NCBI RefSeq assembly: GCF_019039105.1
Contig: NZ_JAHPIV010000003.1
Location: 74,190 to 138,189, forward strand
Reading direction: 5' to 3'
DNA: 64,000 bases
From: Desertibacillus haloalkaliphilus
Lineage (GTDB): Bacteria > Bacillota > Bacilli > Bacillales > KJ1-10-99
Positions 1-7,838 of the stretch are shown here, piece by piece (position 1 is the stretch's first letter; the number at the start of each line of letters is the position of its first letter). The position numbers and the translations under genes were made by a program. The notes below the pieces were generated by a model. The model searched no databases. It had not been told where the DNA came from and was given only the letters and a program-made list of their open reading frames with translations.

Positions 1-213
1 AAGCGCTGTTATGCTTCGAATGACGGACCGAAGTGACCTCGAGCCGATGGCACCTGAAGCTAGACAAATAGAAAAGCTGAAGGTGCCCGCTTATCGGCGA
101 CCAGCACTGGAGGGCCGACATAAGAAGCGCTGTTATGCTTCGAATGACGGACCGAAGTGACCTCGAGCCGATGGCACCTGAAGCTAGACAAATAGAAAAG
201 CGCCAGGTGCCCG
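1..213. repeat. Direct repeat, two copies, period 124 bp
   Basis: Positions 1-77 recur exactly at 125-201, and the identity resumes for the short block at 81-89 / 205-213 (aggtgcccg). Each copy carries an inverted repeat (ggcacct ... aggtgcc) that could form a hairpin around a 20-25 nt loop. No convincing ORF covers the region. The first copy starts at the window edge, so the array may continue to the left. It lies just downstream of the leftward riboswitch terminators. Confidence 0.75.
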
Positions 214-230
214 GTGGAGAGCACTAAAAC

Positions 231-262
231 AAAAAAAGCTTTGGCCTCTTCGGCCAAAGCTT
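231..262 (-). terminator. Intrinsic terminator (leftward)
   Basis: An 11-bp perfect stem (236-246 with 252-262, loop 247-251) is followed in the leftward direction by a run of U (A tract at 231-237 on the top strand). It is the second of two terminators downstream of the guanine riboswitch. Confidence 0.8.
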
Positions 263-275
263 CCACAAAGGATAT

Positions 276-314
276 GTAAAATAAACACAACCTTAAAAGG
301 GGAAAAGGTTGTGT
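276..314 (-). terminator. Riboswitch-linked terminator
   Basis: A 10-bp perfect stem (285-294 with 305-314) lies 12 nt beyond the aptamer P1 helix and is followed leftward by a U-rich stretch (tttatttta). Its placement fits the expression platform of a guanine-repressed (transcription OFF) riboswitch. The anti-terminator pairing was not worked out. Confidence 0.6.
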
Positions 315-321
315 CCTCATA

Positions 322-396
322 ATCCTTCGTAGTCAGGCCATTTATGGTAGCCTGGTAGAAACTTTCAAGCCATATCCTTGAAAATATACGACAAAA
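322..396 (-). promoter_or_regulatory. Guanine-sensing purine riboswitch aptamer
   Basis: The reverse complement carries the purine aptamer core in order. P1 is tcgta/tacga (387-391 with 327-331). P2 is tttcaag/cttgaaa enclosing the GATATGG loop. The J2/3 segment contains AAGTTTCTACC, and P3 is caggc/gcctg with the ACCATAAAT loop. The 3' junction reads CTGACTA. The base corresponding to position 74 of the B. subtilis xpt aptamer is C (top-strand G332), which specifies guanine or hypoxanthine rather than adenine. A sigma-A promoter sits upstream and two terminators downstream, so the unit is complete. The controlled gene would lie to the left of the window on the minus strand, typically a purine transport or synthesis gene. 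Confidence 0.92.
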
Positions 397-425
397 TTAT
401 ACTTTTTCGACTAGTATGGTAACCA

Positions 426-454
426 ATTTTAGCAGGGGGCTATAGCCTCGTCAA
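426..454 (-). promoter_or_regulatory. Sigma-A promoter of the guanine riboswitch
   Basis: On the minus strand TTGACG (454-449) and TAAAAT (431-426) are separated by exactly 17 bp. The predicted start lies just upstream of the aptamer P1 helix. Confidence 0.8.
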
Positions 455-595
455 TCATTTTCTTTTAGAGTGTTATTGTTTTAAAGTATAGAATCTTCAG
501 TGTCTTTTTGTGAGCGTGAGGGAACGCACAGTTTTTCATAGAGAGCGGTGCTATAGTGGGGAAGTGGAATATTTTATCTCTAAGGGGTTGACCAA

Positions 596-1369
596 ATGAA
601 TGATCAATTAGTTATCGGAGGAAAAGAACTTTCTAGCCGATTGTTTATTGGGACGGGTAAATATTATAGTGACGAGGTAATTCCTGAAGTTATCAACCGA
701 TCGAAAAGTGAGGTTATTACGGTAGCTGTTCGACGTGTTGACTTGAATCGTTCTGAACAGCATGTCATGAAATACATACCGAAGGAGATGACGTTACTTC
801 CTAATACGTCTGGAGCCAGAACAGCGGAAGAGGCGGTTAGGATTGCACGTTTAGCTCGTGCTGCTGGGATGGGGAACTGGATTAAGATTGAAGTCATCTC
901 AGATCAAAAGTATCTTCTCCCTGATAATGAAGAGACGATCAAGGCGACAGAGCAATTAGCTGCAGAAGGATTTGTTGTTTTACCTTATATGAGTCCAGAC
1001 TTAATGGCGGCAAAAAAGCTTGAAGAAGCAGGTGCAGCGGCAGTGATGCCACTAGGAGCACCAATTGGAACAAATCGCGGTTTGCAAACGAAAGAATTAA
1101 TTAAACTACTAATCTCTGAAAGTAAAGTGCCAATTATTATTGATGCAGGTATCGGAAAACCTTCAGAAGCCGCTGAAGCTATGGAATTAGGTGCAGCGGC
1201 TGTTCTTGTTAATACTGCGATTGCCGCTGCAAAGGATCCGGTTGCAATGGCTGAGGCGTTTGCACAAGCGGTCGAGGCAGGACGAACGGCGTATCGCACC
1301 GGTATGGCGACAAAGTCAGAAACAGCAAATGCATCTTCGCCATTAACTAGTTTTTTAGACTCGATATAA
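596..1369 (+). CDS. thiG: Thiazole synthase ThiG
   Basis: Makes the thiazole phosphate half of thiamine from 1-deoxyxylulose 5-phosphate, dehydroglycine and ThiS-thiocarboxylate in the cytoplasm. The 257-residue product has the usual ThiG length (TIM barrel). The Schiff-base lysine is visible as K97 in NWIKIEV, and glycine-rich phosphate-binding loops follow ([19 protein letters not shown]). The ATG has an AAGGGG ribosome site 8 bases upstream. thiH follows 32 bp downstream, so the pair is probably co-transcribed. No thiS or thiF lies beside it, and no TPP-riboswitch consensus was recognised upstream. Those partners must be elsewhere if the pathway is complete. Confidence 0.95.
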   Translation: MNDQLVIGGKELSSRLFIGTGKYYSDEVIPEVINRSKSEVITVAVRRVDLNRSEQHVMKYIPKEMTLLPNTSGARTAEEAVRIARLARAAGMGNWIKIEVISDQKYLLPDNEETIKATEQLAAEGFVVLPYMSPDLMAAKKLEEAGAAAVMPLGAPIGTNRGLQTKELIKLLISESKVPIIIDAGIGKPSEAAEAMELGAAAVLVNTAIAAAKDPVAMAEAFAQAVEAGRTAYRTGMATKSETANASSPLTSFLDSI

Positions 1370-1401
1370 GAGGAGAAACCAATGAGAAGGGAAGGGAAAG
1401 T

Positions 1402-2505
1402 GTGAGTTTTTATCTGATTTACAAACAGCTAAAAGACGTACCGATTGAAACTTATATGCAAAGTGTTTCAGAAGCTGATGTTCGTGTGGTACTAACGAAG
1501 CAGGAACTGAATCAAGAGGATTTGCTTGCCTTGTTATCACCAGCAGCTGAACGTATCCTAGAGGAAATAGCAGAGCAAGCTCATCGTTTAACTGTACAGC
1601 ACTTTGGCAAAACGATTCAATTGTTCAATCCACTTTATGTCTCAGATTATTGTGTTAATCATTGTACGTATTGTAGTTTTAGTGTTACGAATGAATTTGA
1701 AAGGAAAATTTTAACGGAAGAAGAGATTGAAGTAGAGGCACAAACACTTCGAGCAACAGGGATTGAACATGTGTTGCTCTTAACCGGTGAATCGAAGCAG
1801 CATACACCTGTTTCCTATTTAAAAGATTGCGTTAAAATCTTAAGAAAATATTTTTCATCGATTGCGATTGAAGTCAATCCGCTTGATACCGAAGAGTATG
1901 AAGAGCTCTTTGCAGCAGGTGTTGACGGGGTTACTGTTTATCAGGAAACTTACAATGAAGATATTTACAAGCAATATCATGTTAAAGGACCAAAACGAAA
2001 CTACTTGTACCGTCTTGATACGCCGGAACGGGCATGTGAGGCAGGAATGCGCTCGGTTAACATTGGTGCTTTACTTGGCCTAGATGACTGGCGTAAAGAA
2101 GTATTTCTGATGGCGATGCACGCTCAATATTTGCAAACGACGTACCTCGGTACAGAGATTAGTGTGAGTTTACCACGAATCCGACCAACGATTGGGGACT
2201 TTATTCCAACAACGGCGGTATACGACCGCTATCTTGTGCAATGTATGCTCGCATTACGCTTATTTTTACCTCGATCAGGGATTACATTGTCAACGAGAGA
2301 GTCCCCTGAATTAAGGGATCATTTACTACCTTTAGGGGTAACGAAAATGTCTGCAGGTGCTAGTACAGAAGTCGGCGGTTATTCACAAGATGATAAAGGC
2401 ACCAACCAATTCGAGATCTCGGATGAACGTAATGTCAATGAGATTAGTGAAGCACTAATCCGTAAAGGGTACCAACCGATCTATAAAGATTGGGTTCATT
2501 TATAA
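1402..2505 (+). CDS. thiH: 2-iminoacetate synthase ThiH (radical SAM tyrosine lyase)
   Basis: Cleaves tyrosine to dehydroglycine and p-cresol, feeding ThiG. The radical SAM cluster motif CxxxCxxC is seen as C84-C88-C91 (CVNHCTYC), in a 367-residue protein of normal ThiH length. A GTG start at 1402 is required because an ATG at 1382 runs into a stop after seven codons; the ribosome site overlaps that upstream stretch. Most aerobic bacilli use the glycine oxidase ThiO instead, so the oxygen-sensitive ThiH is notable here. Partner of thiG upstream. Confidence 0.93.
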   Translation: MSFYLIYKQLKDVPIETYMQSVSEADVRVVLTKQELNQEDLLALLSPAAERILEEIAEQAHRLTVQHFGKTIQLFNPLYVSDYCVNHCTYCSFSVTNEFERKILTEEEIEVEAQTLRATGIEHVLLLTGESKQHTPVSYLKDCVKILRKYFSSIAIEVNPLDTEEYEELFAAGVDGVTVYQETYNEDIYKQYHVKGPKRNYLYRLDTPERACEAGMRSVNIGALLGLDDWRKEVFLMAMHAQYLQTTYLGTEISVSLPRIRPTIGDFIPTTAVYDRYLVQCMLALRLFLPRSGITLSTRESPELRDHLLPLGVTKMSAGASTEVGGYSQDDKGTNQFEISDERNVNEISEALIRKGYQPIYKDWVHL

Positions 2506-2666
2506 ACGAGAGAACAATCGTTCAGGCGATGTTAGAGAGTAGTCAGCCAATCGAGGGTAGCGGATCTTTTCTTTTCCGTTACCCTCATTTTTCTGCTTTA
2601 CTGTCACGGTTGCTCGTATGGTAAAATCATAGCGAATAAAAGGATTGATAAGGTGTGTTTTTATAG

Positions 2667-3332
2667 ATGAGATTTGTAAATAATGATTGGGCTGAGATTC
2701 TTGCTGAAGAATTTGAGCAGGAATATCTCCAAAGGTTAAGTGAACATTTGCGAAATGAATATCAAACAAAGACGATTTATCCTGCGTATGACGATGTTTT
2801 CCGTGCGTTTACACTAACGTCTTATCATGATACGAAGGTTGTCGTTTTAGGACAAGATCCTTATCACGGTGAAGGGCAGGCACATGGATTAAGTTTTTCA
2901 GTTCAGCATGGGGCGAAGCAACCGCCGTCGTTAAAAAATATCTTTAAAGAACTTGAAGCTGATCTTGGTGTCTCTATTCCAAGTCACGGTTCACTCGTTT
3001 CGTGGGCAAAGCAAGGGGTATTATTGTTAAATACGGTGTTAACGGTCGAAGAAGGAAAAGCCAATGCTCATAAAGGAATGGGTTGGGAGAGGTTTACAGA
3101 TCAAGTGATTAAGAAGCTAAATGAGCGTAATCAACCCGTCGTTTTTCTCTTATGGGGTAAGCACGCTCAAGCAAAACAAGCGTTCATTACACATCATCCG
3201 ATCATCACTTCGCCACATCCAAGCCCACTATCAGCTCGACGTGGCTTTTTTGGGAGCCGCCCGTTTTCTCGCGTCAATGAGTATCTCACTCAATCAGGAA
3301 TAGAACCGATTGATTGGGGGAAGTTTGAGTGA
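2667..3332 (+). CDS. ung: Uracil-DNA glycosylase, family 1
   Basis: Removes uracil from DNA in base-excision repair. The 221-residue protein shows the water-activating motif GQDPYHG (D64), the uracil-binding block and the C-terminal HPSPLSA loop with H184. Length and motifs are those of family 1 UNG. Its place upstream of ywdI/ywdK/gerQ mirrors B. subtilis, where ung (ywdG) lies in the same neighbourhood, but here roughly 7 kb of extra genes separate ung from ywdI. The ribosome-binding site before the ATG is weak. Confidence 0.95.
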   Translation: MRFVNNDWAEILAEEFEQEYLQRLSEHLRNEYQTKTIYPAYDDVFRAFTLTSYHDTKVVVLGQDPYHGEGQAHGLSFSVQHGAKQPPSLKNIFKELEADLGVSIPSHGSLVSWAKQGVLLLNTVLTVEEGKANAHKGMGWERFTDQVIKKLNERNQPVVFLLWGKHAQAKQAFITHHPIITSPHPSPLSARRGFFGSRPFSRVNEYLTQSGIEPIDWGKFE

Positions 3333-3360
3333 GGAATCCTTACCGATCAGGTCGGGATCG

Positions 3361-3390
3361 TTGAAAGCGAGCTAACGATATCGGTATAAT
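3361..3390 (+). promoter_or_regulatory. Sigma-A promoter of the aldo/keto reductase
   Basis: TTGAAA (3361-3366) and TATAAT (3385-3390) with an 18-bp spacer. The predicted transcript would start near 3397, which makes the ATG at 3402 too close to the 5' end and supports the downstream TTG start. Confidence 0.75.
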
Positions 3391-3422
3391 GAAAGAGTAC
3401 TATGACAAAAGGGGGCTTTCTT

Positions 3423-4253
3423 TTGATAAACAAGATGAGTGACGATACAACATTACATAACGGTGTAAAAATGCCATGGCTAGGCCTCGGTGTGTATAAA
3501 GCAGAGGAAGGAAATGAAGTTGAACGAGCGGTGAAGACAGCGATTGAAGCTGGCTATCGTAGCATTGATACGGCTTCATTTTATTTTAATGAAAGTGGTG
3601 TTGGTAACGCCGTTAAAGATGTTGAAGTACCTAGAGAAGAATTGTTTATTACGACGAAGGTTTGGAATGACGATCAAGGCTATGAAGAAACATTGGCAGC
3701 CTTTGAAGAAAGCCGTAAGAAGCTCGACCTCGATTACATTGACCTCTACTTAATTCATTGGCCGGTAGCAGGAAAGTTTAAAGATACGTGGCGAGCACTA
3801 GAGAAATTATATAAAGATGGTCTTGTGAAGGCAATTGGGGTTAGTAATTTTCAAATTCATCACCTTAAAGACTTAATGGAAACTGCAGAAATTAAACCGA
3901 TGGTCAATCAAGTTGAATTTCATCCACTTCTTACTCAAAAAGAACTGCTGAACTATTGTAAGCAAGAGAACATTCAGCTTGAGGCGTGGCGTCCATTAAC
4001 ACGTGGTGAACTGTTTGATGACCCAACAGTTGTTGAATTAAGTAAGAAATATGGAAAATCACCTGCACAAGTGATGTTACGTTGGAACTTAGAGCATGGT
4101 GTTGTGACGATTCCAAAATCTGTAACTGAAAAGCGAATTGTTGAGAATGCCGATATTTTTGATTTTGAACTAGAACAAGCTGATGTTGAAAAGCTTGATC
4201 AGTTAAATCAAAACAAACGTCTTGGTCCAGATCCTGATAACTTTGACTTTTAA
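3423..4253 (+). CDS. Aldo/keto reductase, YvgN/YtbE-like
   Basis: NADPH-dependent reduction of aldehydes such as glyoxal and methylglyoxal is the known role of the closest family (B. subtilis YvgN/YtbE). The tetrad is visible as D49, Y54, K79 and H112 (SIDTASFYFN, FITTKVW, YLIHWP). I take the TTG at 3423, with AAAGGGGGC 7 bases upstream, rather than the ATG at 3402 that overlaps this site; the product is then 276 residues. In the cofactor loop the usual WSPL reads WRPL, replacing a serine that normally contacts NADP phosphate. The gene has its own promoter and terminator. Confidence 0.88.
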   Translation: MINKMSDDTTLHNGVKMPWLGLGVYKAEEGNEVERAVKTAIEAGYRSIDTASFYFNESGVGNAVKDVEVPREELFITTKVWNDDQGYEETLAAFEESRKKLDLDYIDLYLIHWPVAGKFKDTWRALEKLYKDGLVKAIGVSNFQIHHLKDLMETAEIKPMVNQVEFHPLLTQKELLNYCKQENIQLEAWRPLTRGELFDDPTVVELSKKYGKSPAQVMLRWNLEHGVVTIPKSVTEKRIVENADIFDFELEQADVEKLDQLNQNKRLGPDPDNFDF

Positions 4254-4262
4254 TTGTATAGC

Positions 4263-4302
4263 AAAAAAGCACACCTCACGTTGTGGAGGTGTGCTTTTTT
4301 GG
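4263..4302. terminator. Intrinsic terminator after the aldo/keto reductase
   Basis: A 15-bp perfect stem (4263-4277 with 4286-4300) begins with an A run and ends with a T run, so it could act in both directions. Confidence 0.9.
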
Positions 4303-4420
4303 GATCGCTAGGCTAAGGTAGGCTCCTTCATTGTTTAGGTGTGAGTGAGGATTTGCTTGGTATTGTGTCTGTTCATTAGGAGATGATAAGCATAACTATT
4401 ATTTCATAATGGAGGCGCTG

Positions 4421-5380
4421 ATGAGACGTTTTGCAAAGCCTACAGTCGTCGTAAGTAAATGCTTAGAGTTTGAAGCGTGCCGCTATAATGGTGATAAGAT
4501 TACCAATGCAACCATCTGTGATCTCAAGCCATATGTTGAGTTTATTCCTGTTTGTCCTGAAGTAGAAATTGGTTTATCCATCCCACGTGAGACGATTCGC
4601 CTCGTCGATAAAGAAGGCAAAAATCATTTACTTCAGCCATCAACAGGTGAAGATCTAACCGAGTCGATGAGCGAATTTAGTGAGGAGTTTTTGAATAACG
4701 TCGGCTCTGTCGACGGTTTTATTTTAAAGAGCCGTTCACCTACTTGCGGGATAAAAGATGCGCGCGTTTATAAAGGAATTGAAAAGGGACCGACGATTGG
4801 AAAAGCGAATGGGATATTTGCTGACCACGTGATGCAGCAGTTTGGCGGGGTGGCGATTGAAGATGAAGGCAGGTTAAATAATTTTACGATCCGAGAACGT
4901 TTTTTTATAAAATTATTTACATTAGCGGAGTTCCGTGATGTTAAGCAGTCACAGTCAATTGGTCAGCTTGAGCGGTTCCATCAGAAAAATTATTATTTAT
5001 TTAAAGCGTTTCGCTCACCGTTACTGCAAAAGTTAGAAAGCTTAATCAAAACGTACGATCAGCAAGGTATATTTGCAGAATACGAACACTATTTAAAACC
5101 GATGTTTCAACGCATGGCTCGTTATGACTCGAACATAAATGTCTGCAACGAGATCGTTGAGCGTTTTCGTACGGAGCTTTCTAGCAATGAGTATCAGTTT
5201 TATCAGGAAATGATTGAAAAGTATCGGCAAAAGAAGATTCCTTTTAGCAGTGTTCAAGCAATCCTAAAAGCATGGGCAGTTCGATTTGAGGATCAATGGT
5301 TATTACAGCAAACCTATTTTGAACCATATCCAGAATCATTGCTGACAATCTCTGATTCAGGAAAAGGAAGAGATTATTAA
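4421..5380 (+). CDS. DUF523-DUF1722 protein (TudS/YbgA-like)
   Basis: The N-terminal ~150 residues match DUF523: a conserved cysteine in VSKCLE, then PVCPE followed by IPRE, then FILKSRSPTCG. The three cysteines resemble the [4Fe-4S] ligands of the thiouracil desulfurase TudS. The C-terminal half is DUF1722 (YbgA-like), rich in aromatic and basic residues. A desulfidase function for this two-domain form is inference. ATG 4421 is chosen because GGAGG sits 4 bases upstream; the ATG at 4409 is part of that site. The product is 319 residues, from a single gene with its own terminator. Confidence 0.8.
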   Translation: MRRFAKPTVVVSKCLEFEACRYNGDKITNATICDLKPYVEFIPVCPEVEIGLSIPRETIRLVDKEGKNHLLQPSTGEDLTESMSEFSEEFLNNVGSVDGFILKSRSPTCGIKDARVYKGIEKGPTIGKANGIFADHVMQQFGGVAIEDEGRLNNFTIRERFFIKLFTLAEFRDVKQSQSIGQLERFHQKNYYLFKAFRSPLLQKLESLIKTYDQQGIFAEYEHYLKPMFQRMARYDSNINVCNEIVERFRTELSSNEYQFYQEMIEKYRQKKIPFSSVQAILKAWAVRFEDQWLLQQTYFEPYPESLLTISDSGKGRDY

Positions 5381-5405
5381 GGGGGTCCCTAGGGGCCCCC
5401 GTTTT
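5381..5405 (+). terminator. Intrinsic terminator
   Basis: A very GC-rich hairpin (ggggg/ccccc arms with inner ccc/ggg) is followed by gtttt, directly after the DUF523-DUF1722 stop codon. Confidence 0.8.
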
Positions 5406-5449
5406 ATGAACAGTGAAGAATACTCTGGTGAGTAGAGGTACAAAAAGCG

Positions 5450-5466
5450 TGTAAAGTTATCTGACA
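5450..5466 (+). promoter_or_regulatory. GlnR/TnrA operator of amtB
   Basis: TGTAA-N7-TGACA is an exact match to the B. subtilis GlnR/TnrA consensus TGTNA-N7-TNACA. It is centred at 5458, about 49 bp before the predicted transcription start. That is the spacing TnrA uses to activate nrgAB in B. subtilis. Confidence 0.85.
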
Positions 5467-5471
5467 AATCA

Positions 5472-5500
5472 ATAGATTCAGTATTTTGAGAATGTATAAT
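5472..5500 (+). promoter_or_regulatory. amtB promoter (good -10, poor -35)
   Basis: A perfect TATAAT lies at 5495-5500, but the matching -35 region (around 5472-5478) is far from TTGACA. This is what is expected of a promoter needing the activator bound at 5450-5466. Confidence 0.65.
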
Positions 5501-5561
5501 GAAAGTAACAGAAGATGTTAGCTAACTTAACGCTAACGAAAAATGGAGAGGAGAGATTGAT

Positions 5562-6830
5562 TTGGACTCAATATTTTTAATGAACAATGTTTGGATCATG
5601 ATTTGTGCAGTACTCGTTTTATTAATGCAAGGGGGCTTCATCTTACTAGAAGCTGGGTCAACAAGAATGAAGAATGCCGGCCATATCGCTGGTAAAACAA
5701 TCTTCACTGTTGGGATTGCGTCACTCGTATTCTGGGCAGTCGGTTATGGCTTTATTTACGGTGAAGGAAATGCTTTTATCGGTTTATCTGACTTCTTCTA
5801 CGGTGATGCAAGTTCAACAGTCGATGGTCTTGCTGGATCGATTGATTTCTTTTTCCAGTTAGCGTTTGCGGCGATTGCCTTAACGGTTGCTTTTGGCGGT
5901 TTTGCTGAACGTGCGAAATTATCGGTTTATATCGTTTTTGCTGTTTTGTTCTCAGCACTTGTTTATCCTGTTGTCGCACATTGGATTTGGGGAGCGGGTT
6001 GGTTAGCTGATTTAGGGAAGCAAGACTTTGCTGGTTCGACCGTTGTCCACTTAACAGGAGCGATGGCAGCATTAGCAGCGACGATTTTACTTAAACCACG
6101 TATTGGAAAATACAACAGTGATGGCTCATCAAACAACCTTTACGGACATAACCAAGTGTATACGGCGTTAGGTGTACTTGTCCTTTGGGTCGGTTGGTTT
6201 GGTTTTAACGCTGGTAGTACGTTAGAAGTAGCAGATGCATTCTTTGGGTATGTCGCTTTAAATACACAATTAGCAGCAGCTGCTGGTGCTGTGGCAGCAT
6301 TACTGATTGCTTGGGCGGCAACTGGAAAAGCAGATGTTCCAACGACATTAAATGGTGCACTAGCCGGGCTCGTTGCGATTACAGCATCATGTGCGTTCGT
6401 TGCACCGTGGGCAGCGGTTGTTATTGGCCTCATTGGTGGATTAATTGTATTCGCTAGTATGAAATTCTTTGATAAGGCAAAAATCGATGACCCAATCTTC
6501 GCTTTATCTGTCCATGGTGTTGCTGGGATTTGGGGAACGATTTCAACTGGATTCTTTGCTACTCCAGAATTAGCGGCAATGAATGGTGGTCTTCCGGGGC
6601 TGTTCTATGGTGGCGGCTTTACACAACTAGGTGTTCAAACGATTGGTGTTGCTGCTGGTGGTATCTACGCATTTATTGTATCAATGGTCATTCTAGTCGT
6701 CATGAAAAACGCCATGGGTGGCTTGCGTGTTACAGAGGAAGAAGAGATTATCGGTTTAGATATGAGTGAACATGGAAGCTACGGTTATCCAGAAAGCTTT
6801 GGTGGCGATTCACAAAAGCCTGGCGCATAA
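5562..6830 (+). CDS. amtB: Ammonium transporter, Amt family
   Basis: Membrane channel for ammonium/ammonia. The 422-residue protein shows about 11 hydrophobic segments and the twin pore histidines H163 (VVHLTGA) and H318 (LSVHGVAG). The N-terminus belongs to the Amt subgroup with the MQGGFILLEAGSTR signature rather than the classical NrgA form. The TTG at 5562 follows a GGAGAGGAG ribosome site; an internal ATG sits at codon 7. It heads a four-gene run with a GlnD-like nucleotidyltransferase, an exonuclease and a GlnR-like regulator. No glnK (PII) gene is adjacent, unlike most amt loci. Nitrogen control is indicated by the GlnR/TnrA box upstream. Confidence 0.93.
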   Translation: MDSIFLMNNVWIMICAVLVLLMQGGFILLEAGSTRMKNAGHIAGKTIFTVGIASLVFWAVGYGFIYGEGNAFIGLSDFFYGDASSTVDGLAGSIDFFFQLAFAAIALTVAFGGFAERAKLSVYIVFAVLFSALVYPVVAHWIWGAGWLADLGKQDFAGSTVVHLTGAMAALAATILLKPRIGKYNSDGSSNNLYGHNQVYTALGVLVLWVGWFGFNAGSTLEVADAFFGYVALNTQLAAAAGAVAALLIAWAATGKADVPTTLNGALAGLVAITASCAFVAPWAAVVIGLIGGLIVFASMKFFDKAKIDDPIFALSVHGVAGIWGTISTGFFATPELAAMNGGLPGLFYGGGFTQLGVQTIGVAAGGIYAFIVSMVILVVMKNAMGGLRVTEEEEIIGLDMSEHGSYGYPESFGGDSQKPGA

Positions 6831-6865
6831 AGAAAGTGAGCAACAGGTGAGAAGGGAGTTCGACA

Positions 6866-7834
6866 TTGAGTACCCAGTTAACGACATATCAATCAGTTCG
6901 AGAGTGGCGGGAGCAACAAATGAGAAGTGTCGCTAGAGACCACCATACATTAAATCAATTTCATGAGCAAGTGATTTATCAGGTCGTTCAAATGGCGCAG
7001 GTACGGATGGAAAGTGAGTGGGGCAAACCGCCTGCTCACTTTGCTTTCTTTGTGATGGGGAGTACGGCAAGGTTTGAACAATCGGTTTGGAGTGATCAGG
7101 ATCATGGTCTTATTTATGAGGATGGTGCAGAACCAAGCTATTTCTTAACGTTAGGTGAAGAAATCTCACGAGGGCTCGAACAAGCGGGTTATGCACGGTG
7201 TGATGGAAAGGTGATGGCGTCTAACCGACTATGGTGCAAATCACAACATGAGTGGCATGAACAGCTCGAGAGATGGCTTGACGAAAGAAGTTGGGAGACG
7301 ATTCGCCATTTCCTCACTTTTTTTGATTCTCGTGTCGTTTGTGGTGAAGAAGATTACCTAGATCAGCTGAAGGACGGTTTATTTTCATATATTGATAAAC
7401 ATCCGGCCGTGCTAAAAAGGTTGATTGAAAATACGAGTCATATTAAGAAAGCGGTAGGGGTGTTTGGTCAATTTTTAGTTGAGACGTCTGGGAAGTATAG
7501 TGGTTGTCTTCGCTTAAAAGAGACAGCATTTTTCCCTTATGTCAATGCGCTGCGATTATTAGCAATCTATGAACAGGTAACCGAGACGTCAACATTAACG
7601 CGGTTTACAATTCTAGCAAAAAAACATCAAAAAGTTGCTCCTTATGAACGTGACTTTAAGAACCTGCTAGCGCTTCGTCTACGGTTTCAAGCAAATCAAA
7701 CCGATTATGATTCGGTACATTATTTAGACATGAAGAAATTATCGAGAGCGGATAAAAAGCAATTGAAAGCAATTATAAAACATGGTCGAAAGCTCTTTAT
7801 GAATGCGAAGGAAATCGTAGAAAAAGGGTGTTAA
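6866..7834 (+). CDS. DUF294-type GlnD-like nucleotidyltransferase
   Basis: The nucleotidyltransferase motif is clear: G65-S66 followed by ARFEQSVWSDQDH, with the acidic pair D77 and D79. The C-terminal ~170 residues look like the DUF294 C-terminal domain. This fold is shared with the uridylyltransferase GlnD, but the HD and ACT domains of GlnD and any CBS pair are absent. Substrate is unknown. The gene sits 35 bp after amtB and 4 bp before an exonuclease gene; in other bacteria this pair often neighbours a membrane transporter. The start is a TTG preceded by GAAGGGA. Modification of a nitrogen-related protein is a guess from context. Confidence 0.8.
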   Translation: MSTQLTTYQSVREWREQQMRSVARDHHTLNQFHEQVIYQVVQMAQVRMESEWGKPPAHFAFFVMGSTARFEQSVWSDQDHGLIYEDGAEPSYFLTLGEEISRGLEQAGYARCDGKVMASNRLWCKSQHEWHEQLERWLDERSWETIRHFLTFFDSRVVCGEEDYLDQLKDGLFSYIDKHPAVLKRLIENTSHIKKAVGVFGQFLVETSGKYSGCLRLKETAFFPYVNALRLLAIYEQVTETSTLTRFTILAKKHQKVAPYERDFKNLLALRLRFQANQTDYDSVHYLDMKKLSRADKKQLKAIIKHGRKLFMNAKEIVEKGC

Positions 7835-7838
7835 ACAA

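Noticed and set aside
60-320. 86-codon leftward frame
   Set aside because: It covers the direct repeats and both riboswitch terminators, and has no ribosome site or family resemblance.
470-595. Possible TPP riboswitch before thiG
   Set aside because: The conserved CTGAGA and ACCTGATCTGGATAATGCC-type elements are absent; only a weak hairpin is present.
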